A stretch of 64,000 nt of DNA from Tachypleus tridentatus (GCF_004210375.1 NC_134834.1:16795027-16859026); one strand, 5' to 3'; shown: positions 23,433 through 34,472, counted from the first letter of the stretch. Numbers and translations are program-made. Notes: generated by a model not told the origin, from the sequence alone.

Positions 23433-23670
23433 ACACCAAAGAAACATGAATTTTTCACTTTTTCTCTTCTGCCATAGAAAATTTGGCAAACAAAAACGAC
23501 GTAATTTACGTCTAGAACCACATATAGGATCATTGGGCTCTACTACCTTTTTAAACAATGTTGTCTATATTACTTATATACCAAATCGTTTATGGATTTT
23601 GTTGGTTACTATCAAAGTTGCAATTAATACCAGTAATTACTACTGCGTGTTTTTTGTGTACATTGTTACC

Positions 23671-23772
23671 CTGGCGGGACATCGGTAAGTCTACGGGTTT
23701 ACAACGCTAAGATTCGGGGTTCGATAACCATAAGAGATAATCCAATGTGGTTTGCTCTAGAACAAAAAACTA
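23671..23772 (+). mobile_element. SINE-B, decayed
   Basis: acatcggtaagtctacgggt, then tttacaacgctaagattc and ggttcgataac, then gatgtggtttgctcta-like text. It matches SINE-B with substitutions. Confidence 0.75.
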
Positions 23773-23889
23773 TGTATATTTTATGGAAAATGTGTGATTC
23801 TACTCAAACTCACTTGATCACTTATATATACTAGAAGATATAACAAAAATATAACATTGTTTAATGCGATACAGTAAGTGGATTGCTTG

Positions 23890-24130
23890 ACAATGGCTTT
23901 CGTAATCTGAGAGTCGGGGTACAAATCCCCGTAACACCAAACATGCTCGTCCTTTCAGCCGTGGGGGCGTTATAATGTTACTGCCAATCCCACAATTAGT
24001 TGGTAGAAGAGTAGCCCAAGAGTTGGCGGTGGGTGACGATGACTAGCTGCCTTACCTCTAGTCTTACACTGCTAAACTAACACCGATAGCCCTCATGTAG
24101 TTTTGCGTGAAATTCGATACACACAAACAA
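23890..24130 (+). mobile_element. SINE-A, with diverged head
   Basis: The head is changed (cttgacaatggctttcgtaa) but box B-like text, the gtgggggcgttataatg body and an acacaaacaaat tail are clear. Confidence 0.87.
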
Positions 24131-24139
24131 ATATTTATT

Positions 24140-24260
24140 CACAACTGCGACGCATTTCGCCTAATCCAAAGCTCATCAGGCCAGAAGGAATGTCACAAAC
24201 ACAGTGTTGGAACACTGTTTATATAAACAATATGTTACAACAACAATTATTATGGTGTGA
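24140..24260 (-). other. Short element with hammerhead-like core
   Basis: On the minus strand ctgatgagc (24179-24171), a 4-bp hairpin, gcgaaa (24160-24155) and gtc (24151-24149) fall in the order and spacing of a minimal hammerhead ribozyme. Such cores are known in Penelope-like elements. Stem I looks weak (about 2 bp), so activity is doubtful. Confidence 0.4.
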
Positions 24261-24304
24261 AAAATTTTACAACATAGATAGAAAAAAAATGTAGTGTCTA
24301 AAAA

Positions 24305-24465
24305 TATAATAGGCTTCGCACTAGTGTCTTATGACAATTATAATTATTACCCTAGTAACACATAATAGGTTAGCACTAGTGTCTTATGACAATTATAATT
24401 TTCCCCCTAGTAGCACATAATAGGCTTAGCACTAGTGTCTTATGACAATTATAATTAGCCCCTTA
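24305..24465. repeat. Tandem repeat, about 55 bp x 3
   Basis: Three copies of a unit containing cactagtgtcttatgacaat then tataatt and a variable ccctagtagcacat. The third copy runs into a SINE-C. Confidence 0.85.
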
Positions 24466-24590
24466 GTCGCACAGCGGTATACCTCCGGACTCACACTGCT
24501 AAAAACCGGGTTTCAATACCTGTGGTGGGCATAGCACAGATAGCCCATTGTGTAGCTTTGTGCTTAATTCTAAACAAACAGTCACAATTA
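24452..24590 (+). mobile_element. SINE-C, near full length
   Basis: gccccttagtcgcacagcgg head, ccgggtttcaatacctg box, then agcccattgtgtagctttgt and a taaacaaaca tail. Confidence 0.87.
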
Positions 24591-24593
24591 ATA

Positions 24594-24712
24594 ACCCCCA
24601 CCGCTTGTACAGCTGTAAGCCCACGGATTTACAACCCTAAAATCAGAAGTTCGATTCCCCTCGGTGGGCTCAGCAGATAGCCTGATGTGGCTTTGCTATA
24701 AGAAAACACACA
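24594..24712 (+). mobile_element. SINE-B, near full length
   Basis: ccaccgcttgtacagctgta head, loop tttacaa, gttcgattcccctcggtggg, then gatgtggctttgctataaga. It lies directly after a SINE-C in the same direction. Confidence 0.88.
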
Positions 24713-25440
24713 TAATTAATTACAATCTTTAAATACTTGCAAAGTAATAACAACTGAACTACACTTTGAGATACATGTATTTCTTGTTCTATATAATGTA
24801 TATCTATAATAGTTGTATTTTACAGTGTAAATTCAGATGTTCGGTAAAATGACCTCACGGGTCAAGACTCCAAAATACATTTTATTACCCTTTCTTAATA
24901 CTCCGTGACAAAATCAGTTGCAAATTTCAAGACTTGTGCTGGTAAGATTCAAGACCATGAATTGTTCAGCTTTGTACTTGAAAGCAGCCGAACCTTATCA
25001 GCTCTTTCTGTCTTTTTTTTTTTTTGTTATACAGTAGAAATTTTGAATAAAGAAGTTTTTTTTTATTACAACACGTTGAGTTTCTGTACAGAATGACGTA
25101 TTACTTCGTGTCCAATAAAACTTCCTCAACGAAACAGCTTCAGAGGGATAAACAAAAGAAAAGAACACTTCAAACCTAACAATTACCTCACAATGTATTC
25201 AGTCTGCAACTTAGTTCCTCACGTGCAAGGAAAAAAACAACGATTTTTGTAGTCGGAAAGTATAAAGCAAGATTACTATGTAATGATCGAACGAAACACG
25301 TGGTTCTACACTTTATGAACTCTACAAGAGAGTCCCAGAAAAGAGAAAAGAGCCCGACATGTCAGGCATGGTTAATAGAAATGAAATTAATCCTGTTTTA
25401 ATTTTTATTATTATAGACTTCGTTTCAGCAGTTGAGTTAA
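24713..25440. other. Intergenic, nothing recognised
   Basis: AT-rich spacer with a T run near 25010-25025. The open frame 24905-25096 has no recognisable motif. Confidence 0.6.
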
Positions 25441-25753
25441 TTTGTTTTTGTTGGATTTCTCGCAAAACTACTCGAAGACTATCTACGCTAGCCGTCCCTA
25501 ATTCAGCAGTGTAAAACTAGAAGGAAGGCAGCTAGTCATCACCATCCACCGCCAACTCTTGGGATACTCTTTTACCAACGAATAGTGGGATTGATCGCAA
25601 CATTATAACGCCCCCACGACTGAAAGGGCGAGAGTGTTTGATGCGACGCGGATTTGAACCACGAACCCTTGGATTACGAGTCGCACGCCTTAACGCGCTT
25701 GGCCATGCCGGGCCGCAGGAGTCGAGTGCCTTAATTACCTGGCCATGCCAGAC
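25441..25753 (-). mobile_element. SINE-A with an extra second tRNA head
   Basis: A near full-length minus-strand copy (25441-25715) is followed by 25716-25753, another head fragment whose plus-strand text is gagtcgagtgccttaattac then ctggccatgccaga. So two heads are in series. This may be a SINE inserted into, or joined with, the remains of another. Confidence 0.85.
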
Positions 25754-25905
25754 TTTACTGTAAATATAAATTGTTAACAGATGAATTAGCATCATACAGA
25801 CTTTTAGACTGTTTAGTGATCTGGTTTATTGTGATTTTATAAATAAATCTAGCCAGCAATAAAGGTATAGTTCAATTGTTACCGTTAGTAGCTAAATCAA
25901 CGGGG

Positions 25906-26181
25906 CTCCGGCATGGCCAGGTGGTTAAGGCACTCGACTCGTAATATGAGGGTCGTGGGTTCGAATCCCCATCACACCAAACATGCTCGCTCTTTCAGCC
26001 GTGGGGGCGTTATAATGTGACGGTCAATCCCACTATTCGTTGGTAAAAGAGTAGCCCAAGAGTTGACAGTGGAGTGGTCATGACTGGTTGCCTTCCCATC
26101 TAGTCTTACTTCGCCACATTAGGACGGCTAGCGCAGATTTCCCTCGTGTAGCTTTGCGCGAACTTAAAAAACAAACAAACT
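25906..26181 (+). mobile_element. SINE-A, full length
   Basis: Clear head (ccggcatggccaggtggtta), box B gggttcgaatcccc, body and caaacaaac tail. Confidence 0.93.
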
Positions 26182-26477
26182 AAATCAACGGCATGCAGCG
26201 AAACGTTTGCAAAGACAGAAATAATAGTTTAAAGAAGTTGTGGCAACAGTTAGAAGAGCTGGGAGAAGTTGTTCCAGAAATACCGCCAGAGACTCCTAGC
26301 GGAAGAAAGCTGAGAATCTAAGGTTGAGACCAGAGAAATGTATTTCTATTTGAGGATGGATCGATTATTGCTGCATAACCATAGATCAAAAGTGAGTTGT
26401 TCTAGGTCTATAGTGAGACAAAATAAATGTATTTCTATAGTAACGAGTCTCAGATGAGCCGGTCATTGCTACGGGTG
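26182..26477. other. Spacer, nothing recognised
   Basis: About 300 bp between two SINEs. No feature is seen. Confidence 0.5.
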
Positions 26478-26600
26478 TGTGTGTGTTTTTCGTATAGCAA
26501 AGCCACAAAGGACTATCTGCTCAGCCCACCGAGGGGAATCGAACCCCTGATTTTAGCGTTGTAAATCCGGAGACATACCGCTGTACCAGCGGGGGGCCGT
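26478..26600 (-). mobile_element. SINE-B, full length
   Basis: Minus-strand copy. The plus strand reads cgtatagcaaagccaca, ccgaggggaatcgaacccct, ttgtaaatccggagac and accgctgtaccagcggggg. Confidence 0.9.
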
Positions 26601-26954
26601 TGCTACGGAAAAGTGTTTCAAAACTAACTATTTTTTTACGTAGACGTGGATTGTGATGTAATAAAGTAAATTTTACTTGTTCCGTGATTACGTGCCAATC
26701 TGTGGATTACTGTTTGACGTCAAAGCACTTCATAATATTTAAAGAATACAGTAATACGAGTGGATTCAATGTTCATAAGGTTTTTAATAGTTTACAATAA
26801 GGGTAAATAAATAGATTAACAGATTTAAAAAAAACACTTAAACGTGAAACTTTATAATTTTAAGTAGATGAGACGAACTTCACACTTTTGGACTAAATGT
26901 TTGTATTGAGATGTGTGTAAAATTAAATGTCTTGTAAGGGTCCAGAAATTTCTT

Positions 26955-27184
26955 TCAGGGTCGCGGGTTCGAATCCCGGTCGCGCCAAACATGCTCGCCC
27001 TTTCAGCCGTGGGGGCGTTATAATGTGACGGTCAATCCCACTATTCGTTGGTAAAAGAGTAGCCCAAGAGTTGGCGGTGGGTGGTGATGACTAGCTGCCT
27101 TCCCTCTAGTCTTACACTGCTAAATTAGGAACGGCTAGCACAGATAGCGAAATTTGTGCGAAATTCAAAACAAACAAACAAACA
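26955..27184 (+). mobile_element. SINE-A, head truncated
   Basis: It starts in the tRNA arm (tcagggtcgcgggttcgaat), then intact body and a caaacaaacaaacaa tail. Confidence 0.92.
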
Positions 27185-27189
27185 AGCAT

Positions 27190-27400
27190 CCCTGCAAACT
27201 TACACCGCTATACCCTTGGTGGGCAGAGCAGAGATAGCCCATTAAGTAGTGTTATAGTGCTTAATTACTCGCTCCCCAGTGGCTCAGCGGTATGTCTGCG
27301 GACTTACAACACTAAAAACCGGTTTTCGATACCCGCGGTGAGCAGAGCACACAGAGCCCATTGTGTAGGTTTGTGCTTACTTCAAAAACAACAACAACAA
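27190..27400 (+). mobile_element. Two SINE-C copies in series
   Basis: A partial copy at about 27190-27262 (cttggtgggcagagcagaga, tagcccattaagtag) is followed by a full copy at 27270-27400 (ccccagtggctcagcggtat, cggttttcgatacccgc, gcccattgtgtaggtttgtg). Confidence 0.82.
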
Positions 27401-27634
27401 AAAAATTGTTTCAGATAAAAGTGACAACGGGGGGGACAGTAGAGTATGTAACATCTAGATGAAAATAATTTGTTTTTCTGGATGAGTTGTTTTAAATATT
27501 CAAGATAAAGATATTCTTTATAGAAACAAAAGGGTGGCTACAAGTAAACCCAGGTTGGCTATCAAAGGGTAAAGCAACAGATTTAAAAAAATGCATGATA
27601 AATATAAAAAATTAGGACATTAAAAAGTATGCAT

Positions 27635-28690
27635 CAGGAAAGTTGGTGAAACAAGAAATTAGGACATCAGAAAGTATGCATCAGGAAAGTTGGTGAAACA
27701 AGAAATTAGGACATCAGAAAGTATGCATCAGGAAAGTTGGTGAAACAAGAAATTAGGACATCAGAAAGTATGCATCAGGAAAGCTGGTGAAACAAGAAAT
27801 TAGGACATCAAAAGGTATGCATCAGGAAAGTTGGTGAAACAAGAAATTAGGACATCAGAAAGTATGCATCAGGAAAGTTGGTGAAACAAGAAATTAGGAC
27901 ATCAGAAAGTATGCATCAGGAAAGTTGGTGAAACAAGAAAATAGGACATCAGAAAGTATGCATCTCAAAAGGTTGGTGAAACAAGAAATTAGGACATCAA
28001 AAAGTATGCATCTCAAAAGGTTGGTGAAACAAGAAATTAGGACATCAGAAAGTATGCATCTCAAAAGGTTGGTGAAACAAGAAATTAGAACATCAGAAAG
28101 TATGCATCAGGAAAGTTGGTGAAACAAGAAATTAGGACATCAAAAGGTATGCATCAGGAAAGTTGGTGAAACAAGAAATTAGGACATCGGAAAGTATGCA
28201 TCAGGAAAGTTGGTGAAACAAGAAATTAGGACGTCAGAAAGTATGCATCAGGAAAGTTGGTGAAACAAGAAATTAGGACATCAGAAAGTATGCATCTCAA
28301 AAGGTTGGTGAAACAAGAAATTAGGACATCAAAAAGTATGCATCTCAAAAGGTTGGTGAAACAAGAAATTAGGACATCAGAAAGTATGCATCTCAAAAGG
28401 TTGGTGAAACAAGAAATTAGAACATCAGAAAGTATGCATCAGGAAAGTTGGTGAAACAAGAAATTAGGACATCAAAATGTATGCATCAGGAAAGTTGGTG
28501 AAACAAGAAATTTGGACATCAAAAAGTATGCATCTCAAAAGGTTGGTGAAACAAGAAATTAGGACATCAGAAAGTATGCATCTCAAAGGGTTGGTGAAAC
28601 AAGAAATTAGGACATCAGAAAGTATGCATCTCAAAAGATTGGTGAAACAAGAAATTAGGACATCAGAAATTATGCATCAGGAAAGTTGGT
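27635..28690 (+). repeat. 47/48-bp array in LINE A linker, about 22 units
   Basis: Unit gaaattaggacatcagaaag then tatgcatc, then either aggaaagttggtgaaacaa (47-bp form) or tcaaaaggttggtgaaacaa (48-bp form). Runs of 48-bp units stay open as a 16-residue period with KQEIRTSESMHLKRL. A block of seven units recurs at 332 bp (frames starting 27925 and 28257), a higher-order repeat. Confidence 0.95.
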
Positions 28691-28805
28691 GAAAATATAA
28701 AAAAAAAGTTGCAGTAAGGATTTCTTTATATACATTTAGGATTAGACTCGGGGTAAAACCCTTTAGGGATGATAAAGGATAAAACCCTTTAGGGATAATA
28801 AAGGA

Positions 28806-28942
28806 ACGTTGTTGTTGTTTGTTGTTTTAGATGAAACACAAAGCTACACAATGGGCTATCTGTGTTCTGCCTACCACAGGTATCAAAACCCAGTTTTTAG
28901 CATTGTAAGTCCGCAGGAATACCGATGAGCCACTGGAGGGCG
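28806..28942 (-). mobile_element. SINE-C inserted in LINE A
   Basis: Minus-strand SINE-C. The LINE sequence on both sides carries ataaaggaa (28798-28806 and about 28943-28951), a likely target-site duplication. LINE reading (KPFRDDKG then GRLISDD) resumes across it, so the SINE is younger than the LINE. Confidence 0.85.
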
Positions 28943-30261
28943 ATAAAGGAAGGCTAATATCTGATGATTATGAGATGACTGGGTTATTAAATTCAATTTT
29001 CTCTTCAGTTTTCCTGATAAAAATTCAAACAATATTTCTCATCTTGAAGAGTTGATAGATGGAAACAAGGCAAACGTGACGACCGCATTAATTAAGTTTA
29101 AAGTATGATAAGGCTTCTGGGACAGATAATATTTTCCTTAGGGTACTAAAGAAGGTTAAAGATTTGATCTGTGAGCCACTTGCTATAATGTTTTGAAAGT
29201 CCTTGAAGAGTGAACAGATGTAAAAGGATTAAATATTAGATATTGTAACTCCTCTTTTCTAGGAAGATGACAAAAATTATCCCAATAATAATACACCCAT
29301 TAGTCTTACTTTAGTTGTGGGAAAAGTTTTAAAAATTCTTTTAAAAGATGCTTTTCCAAGTCATTTGACAGATGGTAGAATTTTATTGGATAGTCAACAT
29401 TGTTTCACTGAGGGAAAATCTTGCCTCAAAATATTATGACATTCTTTGTAACGGTTACTACTTATGTATGGTGTAGATTTGGTGTATGTGGAATTTCATA
29501 AAGCATTTAACAAGGTGCCACATGAAAGGCTTGTAAAAATATTTCTGTAGAGGTGGGAAATAAGTTAGGAAATTGGACAGAAGAGTGACTAAAAGGAAGA
29601 AAGCAGAGGGTTGTTACAAATGGAGGTCAATCAGATTGGATTAGTGCTATAAGCGGGTACCTCAGGGCTGAGTCCTAGGACCTTTTGCTCGTTTTGATTT
29701 ACATCAACGATAGAGAAGAAATAACAGTCTATAAATTACTTAAATTTGTAGATGATATTATGATATTTGAAGTTGCTAGCTGTGAGGAGGATATTGCTGC
29801 TTTATAAAGGAATTTAAATCATTTAGTGAGTTGGACAAACAAATGAAAAATTGGTTTTAATTATAACAAAAGTAAGAAATACATGTGGGTTTGAATTATT
29901 GGTGAGAACAACCTTAATGTTATGGAAGGAAGGGGTCTTGGTGTAATGGTTGATCTCAAGCCATCCAAGCAATGTACTGTCGCGAGTGGTAGGGAATTAG
30001 GATTTGAAGTTATGTTTACAGAAATATTGAATACAAGTCCAAAGAGGTTATACTTTCATTGTACAGATTACTGGTTAAACGATATTTGAAATATTGTGTT
30101 GAGTCTTGGGCTCCTTACCTCAAGAAGGACATTGAATTGTTGGAAAAGGTTAAGAGAAGAGTTACTAGAATGGCACTTATGGTGAAGGGGTTGTTGTACA
30201 AGAATAGGTTAAGATCTCTTAAATTGTTTTCTCTTGGAAAAACTAATAATGGTTAAGGGGA

Positions 30262-30512
30262 ATCGGATTGAGGTGTTTAAGATTGGAAAGAGAACTGACA
30301 ATGTTTGGAATGAGAGGTCTAAGATTGTAAAGAGAACTGACAGTGTTTGGATTGAGGTGTTTAGGATTGTAAAGAGAACTGACAGTGTTTGGATTCAGGT
30401 GTTTAAGATTGAACTGACAGATTTCGGATTGACGTGTTTAGGATTGTAAAGAGAACTGACAGTGTTTGGATTGAGGTGTTTAAGATTGTAAAGAGAACTG
30501 ACAGTGTTGACG
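30262..30512 (+). repeat. 45-bp array near the RT end of LINE A, about 5-6 units
   Basis: Unit aagagaactgacagtgtttg then gattgaggtgtttaggattg ta. One frame encodes a 15-residue period with [14 protein letters not shown]. One unit is shortened. The same array, longer, occupies the same place in the LINE at 51665-52395. Confidence 0.93.
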
Positions 30513-30644
30513 CATCATCTTTTTTATACCTAATGGTAAGAATGGTATAACTAGGGAACAAAAATATACATTTTGGCAGAGTAAGAGTCATCTTCAGCTT
30601 AGGCAGTTTTATTTTTCTGACAGGGTAGCTGGGCTTTGGAATCA

Positions 30645-30730
30645 GGGTAGCTAGTCTTTTAAATCATGGTAGCTAGTCTTTTAAATCAGGTAGCTAGTCT
30701 TTTAAATCAGGGTAGCTAGTCTTTGGAATG
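30645..30730. repeat. Short tandem repeat, about 21-23 bp x 4
   Basis: Copies of ggtagctagtcttttaaatc inside the 3' end of LINE A, with one-base differences. This is where the family usually encodes the RVAxLWN-like end. Confidence 0.85.
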
Positions 30731-30737
30731 GGTTGAC

Positions 30738-30845
30738 TTGAAGACGAAAGGCGTAAGACTTTCGAAACATCGTTCTCTACGCTTGTGTCTCCACAAAAGG
30801 CGTTGCCATCCATTCTACAAAGTTTCATCATAAGTGAAAATGTGT
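30738..30845 (+). other. Insert resembling a Penelope-like element end in LINE A
   Basis: tgaagacgaaaggcgtaaga then ctttcgaaacatcgttctct breaks the LINE's 3' coding end after tggaatgggttg. The tgaaga...cgaaac layout resembles the other hammerhead-like cores in this window. Boundaries are uncertain. Confidence 0.35.
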
Positions 30846-31185
30846 TAACCATATGAAAGATAAGAGCTGTCTTTGATATTTTGTTCTCGTTTTTTATGCC
30901 ATAGTTTTAGTTCAGTTTAGAGGATGAGACAGACTAAATGGACCAATAAGGCTCGTTGTCCCTAAACACTGTGCTACATAAGACAGAGATCGTGCAACTA
31001 CAAAAGACTGACATCAAAGCTCTCCAAGTGGACAGAGTTCTGAGTGTCAGAAGTAAACTGAACAAAATATGAATATACTTTAAGAGAAGCTGAGTTGACG
31101 TAGATACAGAAACTAGTTAGAAACACTTTCTCTTCTACGATAGAAGGTAAACAGCATCATTAGGAAATTATAACAAACAATAAGA

Positions 31186-31325
31186 GCACATTCCATAATT
31201 AGGTTTCTAAAAGCACATTCCACAACTAGTTTTCTCAAAGTATATTCCATATGTAGTTTTCTCAGAGCACATTCCATAATTGGCTTTCTAAGAGTGCATT
31301 CCACAACTAGTTTTACAAAAGAACT
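31186..31325. repeat. Tandem repeat, 27 bp x 5
   Basis: Five diverged copies of cacattccacaactagtttt then ctcaaag. The minus strand reads a 9-residue period such as ECALRKLVV. The flanking DNA is not recognised. Confidence 0.85.
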
Positions 31326-31473
31326 TTCTCCCACTAGTTTTATATTGTTAACACTTTCGTGCACCCACACGTGTGGGTTCATGTTAAAACAACTGCACAA
31401 TATTTTTTTATTTAATCAATTTTATTAACGGTCATCCTGTGAATAAACGACTATTATTCGTCACATATTTTCA

Positions 31474-31595
31474 GTTGTGTCAGCGGTAAGTTTACAGACT
31501 TATACTAAAACCACAAATCTGGGTTTTAAATACTTGTGGTGGACATAAAACAAATAGCCAATGGTGCAACTTTGTGTTGAAAATAAATAAATAAC
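31474..31595 (+). mobile_element. SINE-C, decayed
   Basis: gtcagcggtaagtttacaga, tgggttttaaatacttgtgg and agccaatggtgcaactttgt follow the SINE-C layout. It ends in aataaataaataac. Confidence 0.7.
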
Positions 31596-31597
31596 AA

Positions 31598-31725
31598 TTT
31601 TGTATCTCAGGATGGCCGAGGAAGGTCGAAACGTTGTTCTTTCCTTATCAGTAAAAGTGTTAACACCCATATCAGCCGTTCTGAGATACATTTTTTATTT
31701 CAAGTGGGTTTCTCGTCATCAAAAA
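31598..31725 (+). other. Foldback element with hammerhead-like core, plus orientation
   Basis: Short inverted arms tgtatctcag (31601-31610) and ctgagataca (31681-31690) enclose gaaggtcgaaacgttgttct. The right flank tttcaagtgggtttctcgtc also follows the foldback at 55501-55667, showing a shared family. Confidence 0.55.
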
Positions 31726-32035
31726 TAACAATTTTATCGTGTTGTTTTCTATTAAATCCAAGAGATGGCAGCACAATACAATTTCGTAGTTAAACACCTT
31801 TCACCTTAGGTTTTGCTGAACACCTTCCAAACTTCGTACTGTTTCAGAAGGATAAATTTGTAGGTGTTGTTTTCAAACAAAGTTATTAAATACTCTGACA
31901 AGAAATTATTTTACTCTAAGACGTGTCTTATTTTTCATAATAAAATTAGCATACTTAATTTATTTAAGGTTTAAAAGTCTGTTAATTCATACCATGCCAT
32001 GTTCTGTTTTTAGGACTTTGAGTGTGTGTTTTAGT
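31726..32035. other. Spacer, nothing recognised
   Basis: AT-rich, no repeat or gene seen. Confidence 0.5.
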
Positions 32036-32162
32036 GGTTGTTTTGTTTTGTTTTTTCTTATAGCAAAGTCACATCGGGCTGTCTATTTTGTCCACCTAGA
32101 GGAATTAAACCACTAATCTTAGCATTAAAAATCCGTAAACTTACCACTGTCACAGCGGGGGG
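32036..32162 (-). mobile_element. SINE-B, decayed
   Basis: Minus-strand copy. The plus strand reads cttatagcaaagtcacatcg, ccacctagaggaattaaacc and aaaatccgtaaacttaccac, ending in gcgggggg. Confidence 0.8.
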
Positions 32163-32179
32163 AAAGTTATAAGAGTGAC

Positions 32180-32360
32180 AGTCAAAACTTTGTGTTTAGG
32201 ACTTTTCGGTGCGTTATAAAAGTAACGGTCACATCTCATTATTTGATAAGAGTAGTCCAAGATGTGAAAGTGAAAACCGTTGACGAGAAGCTTTTATAAT
32301 TTATCACTACAAAACTAGGGACGGTTAACACAAATAGTTCTTGTGTAACCTTGCGCAACT
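32180..32360 (+). mobile_element. SINE-A, old decayed body
   Basis: gcgttataaaagtaacggtc, gataagagtagtccaag and agggacggttaacacaaata match the SINE-A body with many changes and no head. It is one of the oldest copies here. Confidence 0.65.
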
Positions 32361-32564
32361 ACATGAAAGAAAATATAAACTTGACACACTAAAAATGATT
32401 TGAGCTTTATTAAAAAAAATAAATCACAGATTTATAGTATCAGGTTAGTATTTGTTCTTTTTCATACTTATTTATAACCAAAATTATTTCAGTATAAAAA
32501 TAGAGTGAATATTCAAAGAGAATCTTATGGCTGTTACAATTATACAAAGCTTTGCTTTCTCACG

Positions 32565-32840
32565 GTCCGGCATAGCAAAGTGGGTTAAAGTGTTCGACTC
32601 GTAATCTAAGGGTGGCGGGTTCGAGTCTCTGTCGCACCAAACATGCTCGCCCTTTCAGACATGGGGGCGTTATAATATGACGGTCAATCCCACTACTCGT
32701 TGGTAAAAGAATAGCCCAAGAGTTGGCGGTGGGTGGCGATGACTAAGTGCCTTCCCTCTAGTCTTACACTACAAAATTAGGGACGGCTAGCGCAGATAGC
32801 CCTCGTGTAGCTTTACGCGTAATTCAAAACAAACCAAACC
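32565..32840 (+). mobile_element. SINE-A, full length
   Basis: Head ggtccggcatagcaaagtgg, box B gggttcgagtc, body and tail present. Confidence 0.92.
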
Positions 32841-33298
32841 TTTCGCATATATGAAATAAGGAGTCCTGAAATATGTTAAAATATTATGCACGTGACAAAA
32901 TTAATACCATTTGTGTTAAGACATGTTAATGGAAACAGGTCATCGGTTTTGTTTATTCAGTTCTTTTTTTTTTATTTTGCTCTTAACAGGAGAGAACTAT
33001 TTCCTTCAAGTCTTTTGTGCTATATTTGTAAATTCTATTCGGGGTTAACATAAGTGTGCCATGACACTATATGTTATCACAGTAATCCTATTATTTTTTG
33101 TTATTGAAAAATGTGTTATAATACTTTTGACATGTTCTATTAGAACGTGTCCGAGAAATATTTGTGTATACACGAAGTAGAAAAAAATACATTGGATAAA
33201 CTGTGTTTGTTAACTCAAATACTATGACCAAACATGATAAAAAATATCGAATTCGAAGCAAATGATTAAGATGTGGGTAAAAACGTATAATGGAGTCT
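32841..33298. other. Spacer, nothing recognised
   Basis: AT-rich. A minus-strand open frame (33091-33327) runs into the SINE and has no known motif. Confidence 0.5.
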
Positions 33299-33541
33299 GT
33301 TTGTCTTTGTTTTGGAATTTCTCCCAAAGCTACACGAGGGCTATCTGCGCTAGCCGTCCCTAATTTAGCAGTGTAAGACTAGAGGGAAGGCAGCTAGTCA
33401 TCACCACCCACCACCAACTCTTGGGCTACTCTTTTATCAACGAATAGTGGGATTGACGGTCACTTTATAACGCCCCCACGGCGGAAAGTGCGAGCATGTT
33501 TGGCGCGACGAGAATGCAAACCCGCGACCCTCAGATTACGA
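33299..33541 (-). mobile_element. SINE-A, head truncated
   Basis: Tail and body are complete, and the copy stops at cgaccctcagattacg, within the tRNA anticodon arm. The next SINE-A starts immediately. Confidence 0.9.
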
Positions 33542-33812
33542 TTGTTTTGTTTGTTTTTGAATTTTGCACAAAGCTACTCGAGAGCTATCTGTGCTAGCCG
33601 TCCCTAATTTAGCAGTGTAATACTAGAAGTAAGGCATTGCCACCCACCGCCAACTCTTAGGCTACTCTTTTACCGACTGATAGTGGAACTGGTCATAACA
33701 TTATAACGCCCCCACGGCTGAAAGAGCAGCATGCTAGGCGTGACGAAGATTCGAACCTGCGACCCTCGGATTTCGAATCGAGTGCCTTAAACAACTGGTT
33801 ATGCCGGGCCAG
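33542..33812 (-). mobile_element. SINE-A, near full length, abutting another
   Basis: Same orientation as the copy just before it, with the head ending tatgccgggcc. The pair forms a head-to-tail SINE dimer. Confidence 0.9.
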
Positions 33813-33927
33813 TTTTAAACATGGCGTTGTGTCTTAAAATAATCAAGGTAGATATTTCTGGTTTTAGATTTCGATTATTTGTTAATTATGTGTTGTTTGT
33901 TTGTTGTTTTTTTCTTCTTTTGATTAT

Positions 33928-34050
33928 GCCCCCAGTGGCACAGCTGTATGTCTGCAGACTTACACCTCTAGAATCCGGGTTTTGATACCTGTGGTGGGCA
34001 TAGCACATATAGCCCATTGGGTAGCTTAACTTCAAAAACAACAACATCTT
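33928..34050 (+). mobile_element. SINE-C, near full length
   Basis: gcccccagtggcacagctgt, ccgggttttgatacctgtgg, tagcccattgggtagct and an aacaacaac tail. Confidence 0.87.
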
Positions 34051-34360
34051 TTGGTTCTTTAATTCAGCTGAGGGTTAACTAATTACATTACATTGTTCAT
34101 TTTTACGTTTTGGTTAATTACTTCTTTCATTCAGCTTAAAGTTAGCCAATTATATTAGGTTTTCTAATTAGGCTTAACTTTACACATATATACATTAAAA
34201 GGATTTTTAGGAGATTATTAGTTTTTATTGATATTAGGACACTGTTTTCACTTAAGATGTGTCAGTCCTTCCTGTCGTTTGTTTGTGTGTGTTTGTGCGT
34301 TATATATAATGCAATGTCACGCAGAAATCATAATAATTTAGTCTACTAATAGTATTCACA

Positions 34361-34472
34361 CGCTAGGACAGCGGTAAGCCGTCGGATTTACAACGCTAAA
34401 ATCAGGGGTTCGATACCCCTCGGTGGACACAGGAGATAGCCCGATGTGGCTTTGCTATAAAAAACACACACT
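34361..34472 (+). mobile_element. SINE-B, near full length
   Basis: acgctaggacagcggtaagc, tttacaacgctaaaatc, ggttcgatacccctcggtgg and gatgtggctttgctata. Confidence 0.88.

Larger units (their letters stand above)
27420..30990 (+). mobile_element. CR1-like LINE copy A, with internal arrays and a nested SINE
   Basis: Parts in order are: the end of the EN-RT linker (RNKRVATSKPR near 27520-27555), a 47/48-bp array (27635-28690), linker text ISLYTFRIRLGVKPF, an inserted SINE-C (28806-28942), the linker end GRLISDDYEMTGLLN, an RT region (VYVEFHKAFNKVPHERL near 29485-29530; FVDDIM box near 29750), the C-terminal IELLEKVKRRV, LFSLGK stretch, a 45-bp array (30262-30512), and a 3' end near 30985 with agacagactaaatggaccaa. 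It has many stops and shifts and is inactive. Arrays and insertion are listed separately. Confidence 0.87.

Noticed and set aside
27925-28692. Repeated 65-71 codon frames (VKQEIRTSESMHLKRL) as a repeat protein
   Set aside because: They are units of the LINE A linker array, flanked by LINE coding text on the plus strand, and are cut wherever a 47-bp unit shifts the frame.
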